A stretch of DNA of 64,000 nt, taken from NCBI RefSeq assembly GCF_004187715.1, contig NZ_QZWF01000002.1, forward strand, positions 744,001 through 808,000. The letters are read 5' to 3'. The DNA is from Streptomyces sp. F001 (GTDB lineage Bacteria; Actinomycetota; Actinomycetes; Streptomycetales; Streptomycetaceae). How positions within the stretch are numbered: position 1 is the stretch's first letter; each line of letters begins with the position of its first letter. Below the pieces are notes generated by a model that worked only from the letters and a program-made list of their open reading frames with translations, was not told where the DNA came from and did not search any database. Below are positions 8,028 to 15,485 of the stretch, piece after piece. Made by a program: the position numbers and the translations under genes.

Positions 8028-8105
8028 TTCTCCTGTCAAGAGGGAGACGCGGGTTCGAATCCCGCCGTCGGCCCCGGCCGGTGTCGTCCAGTGGCCGAGG
8101 ACACC
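8028..8105 (+). tRNA. tRNA-Asp(GTC)-like sequence with its halves in permuted order (probable relic)
   Basis: The 3' half comes first. It has anticodon loop CTGTCAA (8033-8039, anticodon GTC), stem strand GAGGG, T-arm GCGGG-TTCGAAT-CCCGC (8049-8065) and acceptor strand CGTCGGC (8066-8072). After CCCG follows the 5' half: GCCGGTG (8077-8083), which can pair with that acceptor strand with two wobble pairs, then D-arm GTCC-loop-GGAC (8086-8102) with the usual A14, GG and A21. Rejoined inside the anticodon stem the halves form a near-complete cloverleaf. No encoded CCA. It may be a scar of rearranged tandem tRNAs or of an integration site; expression is unknown. Confidence 0.4.
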
Positions 8106-8159
8106 AACGTCGCCGCCGCCGACCTTGATCTCTGGAGACATTTCAGGCACGTCCCGTCC

Positions 8160-8190
8160 TTCTATCTCCAATCTGTGTTGTTCCTAGAAT
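8160..8190. promoter_or_regulatory. Operator and -10 region of the iron-sulfur-type regulator
   Basis: TTCTA (8160-8164) and TAGAA (8185-8189) are symmetric about the same centre as CAA (8169-8171) and TTG (8178-8180). TAGAAT at 8185-8190 is a good -10 that would start transcription about at 8197, the first base of the GTG codon, giving a leaderless mRNA. Almost the same layout recurs at 8856-8884, which suggests autoregulation. Confidence 0.55.
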
Positions 8191-8196
8191 GGCCGG

Positions 8197-8877
8197 GTGA
8201 AGGACATCGACGCGATCGCGGCGTTGCAGGATCCGGTGCGCCGCCGCCTGTACGAGTACGTGGCGGCGCAGGGCCGCGAGGTCGGCCGCAACGAGGCTGC
8301 CGAGGCAGCCGGGGTGGCGCGCACGCTCGCTGCGCACCATCTGGACAAGCTGGCCGAGGTCGGGCTGCTGGAGAGCAGTAGCCGCCGCCTGACGGGCCGC
8401 TCGGGACCGGGGGCGGGCCGTCCCGCCAAGGTGTACACGCGGGCGCGGGCCGAGCGGGCGGTGTCGCTGCCCGCCCGCGACTACCGCACCGCCGCCGAGC
8501 TGCTCGCCGAGGCCGCCGAGCAGGCCGGGCTGGACGCCGGGCTCTGCGCGGCCGCGCGCCGCCGGGGCGAGGCCCTGCGCGGCTCGGCGGCGCCCTGCGG
8601 CGGCCTCGAAGAGGCCATGGAGATGCTGGCCGCCCGCGGCTACGAACCGCACCTGGAAGGCGCCGAAGGGACGACCGGGGCAGCCGCGCGCGTCGTCCGT
8701 ATGCGCAACTGCCCCTTCCACGCCGTCGCCGAACGCTTCCCGCCGCTCGTCTGCGGCATGAATCTCGCGCTGCTGGAAGGGCTGCTCGGCACGGACGGTC
8801 CCGTCCGCGCCCGCATGGACGCCCGGCCGGGGGAGTGCTGCGTGGTGGTCGAGGCTTCTAAAAACAATCGTGATTGA
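8197..8877 (+). CDS. ArsR/SufR-like transcriptional regulator with a C-terminal Cys cluster
   Basis: This 226-residue protein has an N-terminal winged helix-turn-helix (about residues 6-65: LQDPVRRRLYEYVAAQGREV, then HHLDKLAEVGLLE). The C-terminal part has Cys172 in RNCPFH, Cys186 in VCGMN and Cys214-Cys215 in GECCVVVEA, the pattern of SufR-like regulators that hold an iron-sulfur cluster. Cluster binding is inferred from family knowledge. The GTG at 8197 coincides with the predicted transcription start. Related operators precede this gene and the DUF3291 gene behind it, so it probably controls both. Confidence 0.8.
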   Translation: MKDIDAIAALQDPVRRRLYEYVAAQGREVGRNEAAEAAGVARTLAAHHLDKLAEVGLLESSSRRLTGRSGPGAGRPAKVYTRARAERAVSLPARDYRTAAELLAEAAEQAGLDAGLCAAARRRGEALRGSAAPCGGLEEAMEMLAARGYEPHLEGAEGTTGAAARVVRMRNCPFHAVAERFPPLVCGMNLALLEGLLGTDGPVRARMDARPGECCVVVEASKNNRD

Positions 8878-8902
8878 CATAGAAATCGGGCCGTGCTGGG
8901 AT
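8856..8902 (+). promoter_or_regulatory. Second operator and promoter, upstream of the DUF3291 gene
   Basis: TTCTA (8856-8860) and TAGAA (8880-8884) enclose the perfect inverted repeat CAATC-GT-GATTG (8865-8876), the layout also seen at 8160-8189. TTGACA (8874-8879), a 17-base spacer and TGGGAT (8897-8902) form a good promoter whose start would fall at about 8909, the ATG itself. The operator overlaps the 3' end of the regulator gene. Confidence 0.6.
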
Positions 8903-8908
8903 GTGGCC

Positions 8909-9463
8909 ATGACCGCATCCCCGCATGCCGCCCACCTCGCCCAGCTCAACGTCGCCACGCTCCGCCACCCCCTCGACGACCCGCGCATGGCGCCGTTCGT
9001 CGAGATGCTCGACCCGGTCAACGCCGCTGCCGACGGCGCGCCCGGCTTCGTGTGGCGGCTCATGGAGGAGGGGGCGGCCGATGCCACCGGCCTGCGCCCG
9101 GCGGGTGAGGACGTCATCGTCAACCTGACGGTGTGGGAGACCCAGGAGGCCCTGTGGGACTTCACCTACCGCAGCGGGCACCTGGAGGTGATGCGACGAC
9201 GCCGTGAATGGTTCGAGCGGCATGTCGAGGCGCACCTGGTGCTCTGGTGGGTCCCCGCCGGTCACCTCCCGACCGTCGGCGAGGCCCTGGAGCGGCTGGC
9301 GGACCTGCGGGTGCACGGGCCGTCTCCGCGCGCGTTCACCTTCGCCTCCTCCTACACCGCCGCCGAGGGCGTCCAGCACCTTCAGGCCGTGCCGCCGGCG
9401 CAGCCTGAGCAGGCCGCCCGGAGCGCGCGGCCGGCGCCGGGCGGGGGCGCGGCGGCGGTGTAG
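8909..9463 (+). CDS. DUF3291 domain protein
   Basis: The ATG at 8909 gives 184 residues. The region to about residue 150 matches DUF3291: HLAQLNVATLRHPLDDPRMA, DPVNAAADGAPGFVWRL, VNLTVWETQEALWDFTYRS and HLVLWWVPAGHLPTVGEAL. The family is a ferredoxin-like (dimeric alpha/beta barrel) fold related to small monooxygenases; activity is not established. A Pro/Ala/Gln-rich tail follows. The start codon falls at the predicted transcription start, so the mRNA may be leaderless. The shared operator with the preceding regulator suggests redox- or iron-sulfur-responsive control. Confidence 0.82.
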   Translation: MTASPHAAHLAQLNVATLRHPLDDPRMAPFVEMLDPVNAAADGAPGFVWRLMEEGAADATGLRPAGEDVIVNLTVWETQEALWDFTYRSGHLEVMRRRREWFERHVEAHLVLWWVPAGHLPTVGEALERLADLRVHGPSPRAFTFASSYTAAEGVQHLQAVPPAQPEQAARSARPAPGGGAAAV

Positions 9464-9465
9464 GG

Positions 9466-9845
9466 GAGGGATGCAACCGCCTTCGTCCTCGGCGACCAGG
9501 GCGGTGTTGCAGCCGAACTGGGTGGGGTGCTGGGGCTTGTCCCTGCGGATGGGCTGGGCATCGGGGTCGGCTCACGACACCAGCCGGTCGGGAATCGCGT
9601 AGATCCCCCTTCAGCCGCACAGCGGTCTGCTCCAGCAGCCGGCACGTGCCCGCCACGGTCTCGGCCGGCTCGCCAACCAGGTGCGTCAGCCGACCCGAGG
9701 GCTGTTTGCCCAGCGCACGACGGGCGTTGTGCTCCACCGCGGCAACGTTCCGCAAGGTCGCGCGGGCCACGGTGGCGATCTCACCGGTGAGCCGGTCGAT
9801 CTCGCCCAGCGTCTGGCCGGTGCGCCTGCGCAGGTGCGTGAGATC
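9466..9845 (-). pseudogene. ISNCY-type transposase relic
   Basis: From 9845 leftward one frame reads LRRRTGQTLGEIDRLTGEIA, ARRALGKQPSGRLTHLV and TCRLLEQTAVRLKG. After a frameshift near 9608 the next frame reads GIYAIPDRLVS, a TGA stop, then DPDAQPIRRDKPQHPTQFG and NTALVAEDEGG, the conserved core of ISNCY/IS1182-like transposases. With one frameshift, one nonsense codon and missing ends, it is inactive. Confidence 0.75.
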
Positions 9846-10032
9846 TCCTTCAGACGTCACCCGCCTCCATTGTCGCGGCCACCGACAGCCCGCGCCAGCT
9901 CTCCCCACAGGTCAACGCAGTGACCACCCCGGCTTCTTCAGGAGCAAGTAGACAGTGGCGGGGGCAGCCTGGATGTGCAGGCAGCAACAGATGGACCCGC
10001 CCAGAGGACCCAGGAAGTTCCCGAGAGGAGTC

Positions 10033-10140
10033 ATGAGTGTCGGCACAACCGCTCCGACGAGGACCCGCGCCCGGGCAACCGGCGGCTTTGACGACACCGT
10101 GATCCTCGACGGTCAGGCACACGATGTCGCTTCCCAGTAA
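10033..10140 (+). CDS. Short reading frame, probably the decapitated start of a lost gene
   Basis: The ATG at 10033 has a strong GAGAGGAG site just upstream and encodes 35 residues ([20 protein letters not shown], then [15 protein letters not shown]) before a stop. The sequence looks like the N-terminus of a larger protein. Its end coincides with the breakpoint of the IS5 fragment on the other strand, so I think an insertion or deletion replaced the rest. A genuine small peptide cannot be excluded. I do not recognise the family. Confidence 0.3.
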   Translation: MSVGTTAPTRTRARATGGFDDTVILDGQAHDVASQ

Positions 10141-10264
10141 GAAATCGTATGCCTTCGATCAGCTGGCGTCTCGTCCTTGTCGGCGGCCGACCGAGCTTCA
10201 GACCCTTCGGCAACGACGGTTCCAGCACCGCCCACTGCTCGTCCGTCAGAACTCCACGCGCCAC
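10137..10264 (-). pseudogene. IS5-family transposase N-terminal fragment
   Basis: From the ATG at 10264 the frame reads [20 protein letters not shown] then [17 protein letters not shown], the N-terminal signature of IS5-type transposases, and loses similarity after about 43 codons at the junction near 10137. It is a truncated copy without the DDE domain. Confidence 0.8.
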
Positions 10265-10456
10265 GAACCAAGATCAGGCGTGGCCCGTTTGGCCCAACGT
10301 GGGTGTTGTTGCGCCAGTTGGGGGCTCGCGGTCCTTACGGTCTTGGTGTCGGTGCTCCGTGCTCGGGGCGTTTCCAGCGGTGCCGGCTGTCCTGCTCGGC
10401 AGGATGTCCGAGGCCGGGGTAGCAACGGACTTGCCCGGCCGACCAGGAGTGGTGAC

Positions 10457-11920
10457 TTGCGATCTGGGGAAGCCTCATCAGCGCCTGGCAGTCTTGGCTG
10501 GAACCGTGAGACCGCGGCACTGGCGCTGCTGTCGTTCGCGATGCTGATCGTCTCACTGGACCAGTACATCGTTGTGGTGGCGCTGCCTGACATCGCACGC
10601 GATCTGGGCTACTCGGCGCAAACGCTTCAGTCGGTGATCAGCGCTTACGCGGTGGCCTCGGCCGGCTTCCTGCTGTTCGGCGGTCGCGCTGCGGACCTGC
10701 TCGGGCGGCGCAGGATCCTGGCGACCGGACTTGCTCTGTATGCCGGAGCGTCACTGGCGGGCGGACTTGCCACCGGGCCGGGCATGTTGCTCGCCGCACG
10801 CGCTTTTCAAGGTCTCGGTGGGGCCTTGGTCTTCCCCACCACGCTGGCGCTCATCAACACCACGTTTCCTGAAGGTCAGGCGCGCAACCGCGCTTTGGGC
10901 ATCTGGGGCGGTGCAGGCGCGGCCGGACTTGTGATCGGCGTACTGCTCGGCGGACTACTGACCCAGGCTTTCGGCTGGGAAGCTGTCTTCTTGGTCAATG
11001 TCGTCTTGGCGGGTCCGGCACTGCTGCTTGCGTTCGTACTGATCCCGCCCGACGGTGAACGTGAGAAGGGCCGCACGTTTGATCTGCCTGGCGCGCTGAG
11101 TGTCACTCTGGGCGTCACCTTGATCGTATTTGCTTTGGTTCAAGGACCCGAGGTGGGTTGGCTTTCGCCGGGCATTCTGATCAGCGCCGTGGCCGGCCTG
11201 CTGTTGATCGGAGCGTTCGCAGTAATCGAGCGGCGCAGCTCCGACCCGCTGATGCCCCCGCGGCTGCTGTCGAACACAAACCTCATCACGGGCGTCGTCA
11301 CAGCGTTCATGTTCATGGCGACCTTCGGGTCTGTGCTCTACTTCCTGTCGATCTACTTTCAACAGATCCTCGGCTACGACGCCCTGCAAACCGGCGCCGG
11401 ATTCCTGATCCCCACAGCGATCGTGGTGGCAGGCTCGACGGCGGCCGGCCAGTTCGTCACCCGGTTCGGGCTCAGAATCACGCTGGCGGCTGCTCTTGCC
11501 TTCGGCGCGCTCGGCGCTGTGCTGCTCGGCGTTGCGATCTCGCCGGACGGCTCGTACGCCGAACTGATCCCAGGACTTATTGCGCTCAGCATCGGTGACG
11601 GCGTGGTGTTCACCACCATGTTCATCGCGGCCGCGACCGGAGTGGCAGACCGAGAACAAGGCATCGCCTCAGGCATCGCCTCCACCGGCTCCGGCGTCGG
11701 TGCCGCAGTCGGCCTCGCCCTCCTCGTCCTTGTAGCGACCGCGGGGCTCGAGGACCTCACCGGCGATCGCCTGCGCATCGCGGCCGCAGACGGAATCAGC
11801 ACCGCGATGTTCGTGGTGGCGGGCGGGATCGTCGCCACGCTCCTCGTCGCTGTGATCCGGTGCCCGACACCACCAGCACCGGAATCAGCTGCCGTACCGC
11901 GCCAGTGGCGTCGCTGCTGA
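10457..11920 (+). CDS. MFS drug:H+ antiporter, DHA2 (14-TM) type
   Basis: This 487-residue membrane protein has many hydrophobic helices and DHA2 landmarks: [18 protein letters not shown] in helix 1, the motif A loop [14 protein letters not shown], and [19 protein letters not shown] (antiporter motif region). It probably exports drugs or metabolites in exchange for protons; the substrate is unknown. I placed the start at TTG 10457 because AGGAG lies at 10445-10449 and the open frame upstream runs into IS-derived sequence. No regulator is adjacent. Confidence 0.85.
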   Translation: MRSGEASSAPGSLGWNRETAALALLSFAMLIVSLDQYIVVVALPDIARDLGYSAQTLQSVISAYAVASAGFLLFGGRAADLLGRRRILATGLALYAGASLAGGLATGPGMLLAARAFQGLGGALVFPTTLALINTTFPEGQARNRALGIWGGAGAAGLVIGVLLGGLLTQAFGWEAVFLVNVVLAGPALLLAFVLIPPDGEREKGRTFDLPGALSVTLGVTLIVFALVQGPEVGWLSPGILISAVAGLLLIGAFAVIERRSSDPLMPPRLLSNTNLITGVVTAFMFMATFGSVLYFLSIYFQQILGYDALQTGAGFLIPTAIVVAGSTAAGQFVTRFGLRITLAAALAFGALGAVLLGVAISPDGSYAELIPGLIALSIGDGVVFTTMFIAAATGVADREQGIASGIASTGSGVGAAVGLALLVLVATAGLEDLTGDRLRIAAADGISTAMFVVAGGIVATLLVAVIRCPTPPAPESAAVPRQWRRC

Positions 11921-12336
11921 CACAGCGGTTGACGGGCCACCCTGATATCACGGCGGCAGCGGCGTCGAGGTTGCCAACGCCTCGTGCGCCCGGCGCCTGG
12001 TCGAGCTGTGCGACGCGACCCGGCGATGATCCGACACGCTGCCGACCGCAAGTGTCACGACCTGTGGTACTCACTGGACTTCGGCTGGATCACGAAGCTG
12101 GGCTTCGGCCCGGCGGTCGAGTTCGCGGCCAGGCTTCAGAGCACGGTGGCGCGGTACCGCGACAACCCATGGCTGGTGGTCGGTAGACGCCGGCCGACGA
12201 GCGCGCAAAGACCACCGCGGCCGTTTCGCAACCTGGCGGGAATGCGCCCACGGCCCGACACGCGACGGTGTCCGTTGTCTGCTTTCAGTCGTTATGTCGC
12301 CTTCAATGGTGGTGACCATGGATGAGGAGAGGGCTT
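11921..12336. other. Intergenic region with a short protein-like fragment
   Basis: Around 12024-12190 on the + strand a segment reads HAADRKCHDLWYSLDFGW, then GFGPAVEFAARLQSTVARY and NPWLVVG, with a preceding piece in another frame (RRLVELCDATRR). It could be a decayed gene, but I do not recognise a family. The right end must hold the protoglobin promoter; AGGAGAGGG at 12325-12333 is its ribosome site. Confidence 0.3.
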
Positions 12337-12918
12337 ATGAGCACGCAGACCCCGGCCGGCTACACCTACGGCTCGACCCCGCCCAGCCCTGTCACCAGGG
12401 ACGACCTGGCCAAGCTGGAGGCGAGTGTCCTGTTCACCGCCGAGGACGAGCAGGCGCTGCGCATGGCGGGTGACGTGCTGGAGGACCAGGTCGAGGACGT
12501 CCTGGACGTCTGGTACGGATTCGTCGCCTCGCACCCCCACCTCGTCGCTTACTTCGCCACCCCGGACGGCACGGTCCTGAACGACTACCTGACGCGGGTC
12601 CGCGGACGGTTCGGCCAGTGGATCCTGGACACCTGCCGCCGCCCCCACGACGAGAACTGGCTCTCCTACGCCCACGAGATCGGCCTGCGCCACACGAAGG
12701 ACAAGAAGAACCAAGCCGACGCGGTGGACTCCGTGCCCTATGTCCCCCTGCGCTACATGGTGGCGTTCATCTACCCGATCACCGCCACGATGCGCCAGTT
12801 CCTGGCGAACAAGGGGCACGCCGACGAGGCAGTGGAACGCATGCACCAGGCATGGTTCAAGTCGGTGACGCTGCAGACCGCCCTCTGGCTCCAGCCCTAT
12901 GCGGCCGACCAGTGGTGA
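12337..12918 (+). CDS. Protoglobin-domain protein
   Basis: The ATG at 12337 (MSTQTPAGYTYG), behind AGGAGAGGG, gives 193 residues. The pattern is that of single-domain protoglobins: LFTAEDEQALRMAGDVLEDQ, DVWYGFVASHPHL, and EIGLRHTKDKKNQADAV with the probable proximal heme His in LRHT, then VPLRYMVAFIYPI. Protoglobins are cytoplasmic heme proteins that bind O2, CO or NO; roles in gas sensing or detoxification are proposed. No signalling domain is fused here. Length matches stand-alone family members. Confidence 0.88.
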   Translation: MSTQTPAGYTYGSTPPSPVTRDDLAKLEASVLFTAEDEQALRMAGDVLEDQVEDVLDVWYGFVASHPHLVAYFATPDGTVLNDYLTRVRGRFGQWILDTCRRPHDENWLSYAHEIGLRHTKDKKNQADAVDSVPYVPLRYMVAFIYPITATMRQFLANKGHADEAVERMHQAWFKSVTLQTALWLQPYAADQW

Positions 12919-12926
12919 GACCGTGA

Positions 12927-13073
12927 TCAGACGACGGCTGCCCCGCGTGGTTTCCACATCTCCAGCAGTTCGTCCACGCCGTAGTGCAGCATGCCCCGCG
13001 GTCTTGACCGGGGGTCGACGACTCGGGTCGTATGAGAGGTCACCGTAGGGCGGGCTCGTACCACGAGCTCCAA
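12927..13073 (-). pseudogene. Orphan C-terminal protein fragment
   Basis: Reading leftward, one frame gives LELVVRARPTVTSHTTRVVD, PRSRPRGMLHYGVDELLEMW and KPRGAAVV before a stop at 12927. This looks like genuine protein, but upstream of about 13073 the frame loses character and no start or ribosome site is visible. I do not recognise the family; it is probably the tail of a deleted gene. Confidence 0.3.
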
Positions 13074-13388
13074 CGAGTAGTCACTGGGGCAGTGTTGGCG
13101 GCCGCGGAGGTGCCGAAGAGGCTCCCCTCCCGGCTGAGGTCTCGGCGGACCGTGTCTGCTTGAGGGATGCCTTCGGTGTCCGCGCAGCCACCAACACCGC
13201 TGTCCCGCGGCTGGATGAAGCAGGGCCGCCCGCCACTCTCAGTGAAGGCCTTGTGGGCCGGTCCAGGAATGCGTGACGATCCCGCTTTCGGGCAGGCCCG
13301 GCCACCGCGCCTCCCGCGGTCGGATCGGACGTCACCTCACATCCAACCGCCACGACCACCGACCCGGCGAACCTGTGCGGTCACGGCA
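13074..13388. other. Intergenic region, no gene recognised
   Basis: Open frames on both strands have Arg/Pro/Ser-rich shadow composition and no ribosome sites. It separates the orphan fragment from the end of the TetR gene. Confidence 0.35.
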
Positions 13389-14072
13389 TCAGGCGCTCGC
13401 GGTCTCGTCCGGGTGGAGGGCGTCGAGGATGAGGGTGAGGCCGAAGGTGAACTCGTCGGCGTAGTCGTAGCCGGGCTTGAGGACGTGCTCGGTGGCCAGT
13501 TCGGTGAGGTGGGGGTAGGCGTCGGCGGGCATCTCGCGCAGGATGGCGCCGGCGACCTCGTCCAGTTCCGTCGCGCCTTTGAACGGCAGGCTGAGCTCCT
13601 GGAGTACGAAGCCGTACAGATAGCTGTCGATCAGTGAGACGGCGTGCGCGGTCATCGGGACGGAGAATCCTCCGGCACGCAACGCTCCGATGACGGCGTC
13701 GTGGTGGCGCAGGGTCGCGGGGCCGGGCTGGGAGCGGGAGTCCATCAGGCCGATGGCCCACGGATGGCGCCGGAGGGCGGCACGGGCGGAGAGGGCGCGG
13801 TGCCGCATGGCACTTTTCCAGTCGGTGTCGCGCGGCGGAAGGTCGATCTCGCCGAACACCGCGTCCACCATGCCGTCGAGGATGTCCTCCCTGCCCGCGA
13901 CGTGGTGGTAGAGCGACATCGCCTCGACTCCGAGCGGTTCGGCAATGGCCCGCATGGTGAGCGCGGCCGATCCTTTCTCGTCGGCCACCGCCACCGCCGT
14001 ACGAATCACGCGCTCGCGACTGAGCGGGGTGCGCGCCGACGCCCCGCGCCGGCCCTTGCCTCCCTCGTGCAT
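13389..14072 (-). CDS. TetR-family repressor
   Basis: This 227-residue protein has the N-terminal TetR helix-turn-helix (LSRERVIRTAVAVADEKG, LTMRAIAEPLGVEAMSLYHHV) and a C-terminal ligand domain of the TetR_C_1 kind (HPWAIGLMDSRSQPGP). The ATG at 14072 has AAAGGAGGGG upstream. It is divergent from the NmrA-like SDR at 14167, and two near-identical palindromes lie in the gap. The simple reading is that this protein represses both genes and is released by a small ligand, perhaps the SDR substrate. Confidence 0.9.
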   Translation of the reverse strand: MHEGGKGRRGASARTPLSRERVIRTAVAVADEKGSAALTMRAIAEPLGVEAMSLYHHVAGREDILDGMVDAVFGEIDLPPRDTDWKSAMRHRALSARAALRRHPWAIGLMDSRSQPGPATLRHHDAVIGALRAGGFSVPMTAHAVSLIDSYLYGFVLQELSLPFKGATELDEVAGAILREMPADAYPHLTELATEHVLKPGYDYADEFTFGLTLILDALHPDETASA

Positions 14073-14094
14073 CCGCCCCTCCTTTTCGCTCCTA

Positions 14095-14140
14095 TTGACT
14101 GCCTTACAGTATAAGGCTAGCTTGCCTTACAGCATAAGGT
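14095..14140. promoter_or_regulatory. Two tandem TetR operators within a divergent promoter
   Basis: GCCTTACAGTATAAGGC (14101-14117) and GCCTTACAGCATAAGGT (14124-14140) are the same palindrome GCCTTA-N5-TAAGGC, spaced 23 bases. For the rightward gene, TTGACT (14095-14100), exactly 17 bases and TAGCTT (14118-14123) make a promoter whose spacer is precisely operator 1. TATACT on the opposite strand (14108-14113) is a possible -10 for the TetR gene. Confidence 0.8.
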
Positions 14141-14166
14141 CAGCATGCCGGCGAAGGGGCTGCGCC

Positions 14167-14883
14167 ATGGGCACGGATCGTGTGAAGAAGGTCTGCATCG
14201 TCGGGGCTTCGGGAAAGCTCGGGCAGTACATGGTCGGGCACGCGTTGGAACGCGGCTACGAGGTGGTCGGCGTGTGCCGGGAGCGCAGCGTGCCGAAGCT
14301 GGCCGCGTTCGAAGGCCGCATGACCGTCGTCCCCGGACCCACGAACGACCCGGAGGTGATCCGGCGGGCGGTCGCCGGGTGCGACGGGGTATTGACGGTG
14401 CTGGTGCCCTGGGGCGTGCAGCAGTACGCGTCGGGCACGGCGCAGGCAGTGCTCGACCACGCACGGCCGGGCGCGCGCCTGGTCTTCTCCTGCGGCTGGC
14501 ACATCACGCGCGACGGAAAGGACAAGTACTCGCGGATGTTCACCATGGGCGTGCGGATCGCCGCCGTGCTGGGCAAGCTCGTCCGCGCCGTCGAGATCGA
14601 CGACCAGGTGGAGGCGTGCCGACGGGTGTTCGCCAGCGACAGCCGGTGGACCGTGGTGCGCGGCAGCACCCTGGAGGAGGGCGAGAGCCAGGGCCTGCCC
14701 GTCTGGAGCCGGCACGTGGGCGACCCGGTACTGGCCAGCAACCTGACACGCCGGGTGGACTTCGCGCTGTTCATGGTGGAAGCGCTCACCGACGACACGC
14801 TCGTCCGACAGGCCCCGGCGATCGTCGGCTGCCGAACCCCCAGCGCCCTCGCCCACACCGGCGGACCCCACGACCACCCCTAA
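14167..14883 (+). CDS. NAD(P)H-binding SDR protein (NmrA-like)
   Basis: This 238-residue protein has an N-terminal dinucleotide site IVGASGKLGQYMVGHALERG (GxxGxxG) and NmrA-like features: PGPTNDPEVIRRAVAGCDGV, and the C-terminal SDSRWTVVRGSTLEEG. These atypical SDRs often lack the Tyr-Lys pair and act as reductases, epimerases or redox sensors; substrate is unknown. The ATG at 14167 follows a double TetR operator, so expression is almost certainly controlled by the divergent repressor. Confidence 0.85.
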   Translation: MGTDRVKKVCIVGASGKLGQYMVGHALERGYEVVGVCRERSVPKLAAFEGRMTVVPGPTNDPEVIRRAVAGCDGVLTVLVPWGVQQYASGTAQAVLDHARPGARLVFSCGWHITRDGKDKYSRMFTMGVRIAAVLGKLVRAVEIDDQVEACRRVFASDSRWTVVRGSTLEEGESQGLPVWSRHVGDPVLASNLTRRVDFALFMVEALTDDTLVRQAPAIVGCRTPSALAHTGGPHDHP

Positions 14884-14911
14884 CTGGGTGCTGGCCTGGA
14901 GGAGCGGTGAG

Positions 14912-15061
14912 TTGGTCGGCGAGCGTCCGGGGGCGGTGGCCTGGGACGACGCACGCAACCGAGCCGCCCGGGCAGGCCGCGCTGCACGGCAGGCACGCCA
15001 TGCCGCTGAGGCGGCGCGAGCCCGTGCCAAGCGCTTGACGACGTCACCTTCTCGGCAGTGA
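14912..15061 (+). CDS. Possible small basic protein
   Basis: A TTG at 14912 preceded by GGAGGAG (14898-14904, 7-base spacing) opens 49 codons rich in Ala and Arg (VAWDDARNRAARAGRAARQA, RHAAEAARARAKRL). The ribosome site is near ideal, but the composition could arise by chance in GC-rich DNA. It follows the SDR by 28 bases and could be co-transcribed. No family recognised. Confidence 0.25.
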   Translation: MVGERPGAVAWDDARNRAARAGRAARQARHAAEAARARAKRLTTSPSRQ

Positions 15062-15093
15062 ACGGCCGAGCTTGTGTACTCCATCGGCCGTTC
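15060..15093. terminator. Inverted repeat, terminator-like
   Basis: GAACGGCCGA (15060-15069) pairs perfectly with TCGGCCGTTC (15084-15093) over a 14-base loop. It lies at the end of the SDR/small-ORF unit and at the broken edge of the acyltransferase relic, so it may be a terminator or a recombination scar. Confidence 0.45.
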
Positions 15094-15435
15094 TCTGCGG
15101 GGCGGTCGTGTTGGGCGAACGGGCGCGCGTCCTGCACGGTGCTGTGCTCACTGCCGAGGGCGGAGAAGTGCGAACGGGTGCGGGCGTGGTGGTTATGGAG
15201 AACGCGTTGGTCCGTGGCCGGGCGAAGTACCCGGTACTCCTGGGAGACGCGGTGCTGATCGGCCCGCACGCGCATATCAATGGAGCAGCTGTCGAAGACG
15301 AGGTCTTCGTGGCGACGGGTGTGTCGATGTTCCCCGGCGCCGTGGCCGGCGCGCGCTGCGAGTTGCGGATCAACAGCGTGCTGCACGTCAACTCAAGGCT
15401 GCGGCCGGACACTGTTGTCCCGATCGGCTGCAGCG
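15084..15435 (+). pseudogene. Gamma-carbonic-anhydrase-like hexapeptide protein, truncated at both ends
   Basis: The frame reads GERARVLHGAVLTAEGG, GAGVVVMENALVRGRAKYPV, LLGDAVLIGPHAHINGAAV and ELRINSVLHVNSRL, a left-handed beta-helix protein of the gamma-carbonic-anhydrase/acyltransferase superfamily. The usual first 30 or so residues are missing, and similarity stops after VVPIG near 15430. No start codon with a ribosome site fits. It is a gene fragment wedged between an inverted repeat and the next SDR gene. Confidence 0.65.
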
Positions 15436-15485
15436 ACTCAGTCCGGCCCACCCGGGGCGGTAGCGGGACCTCCCCGGCGGCCCTG

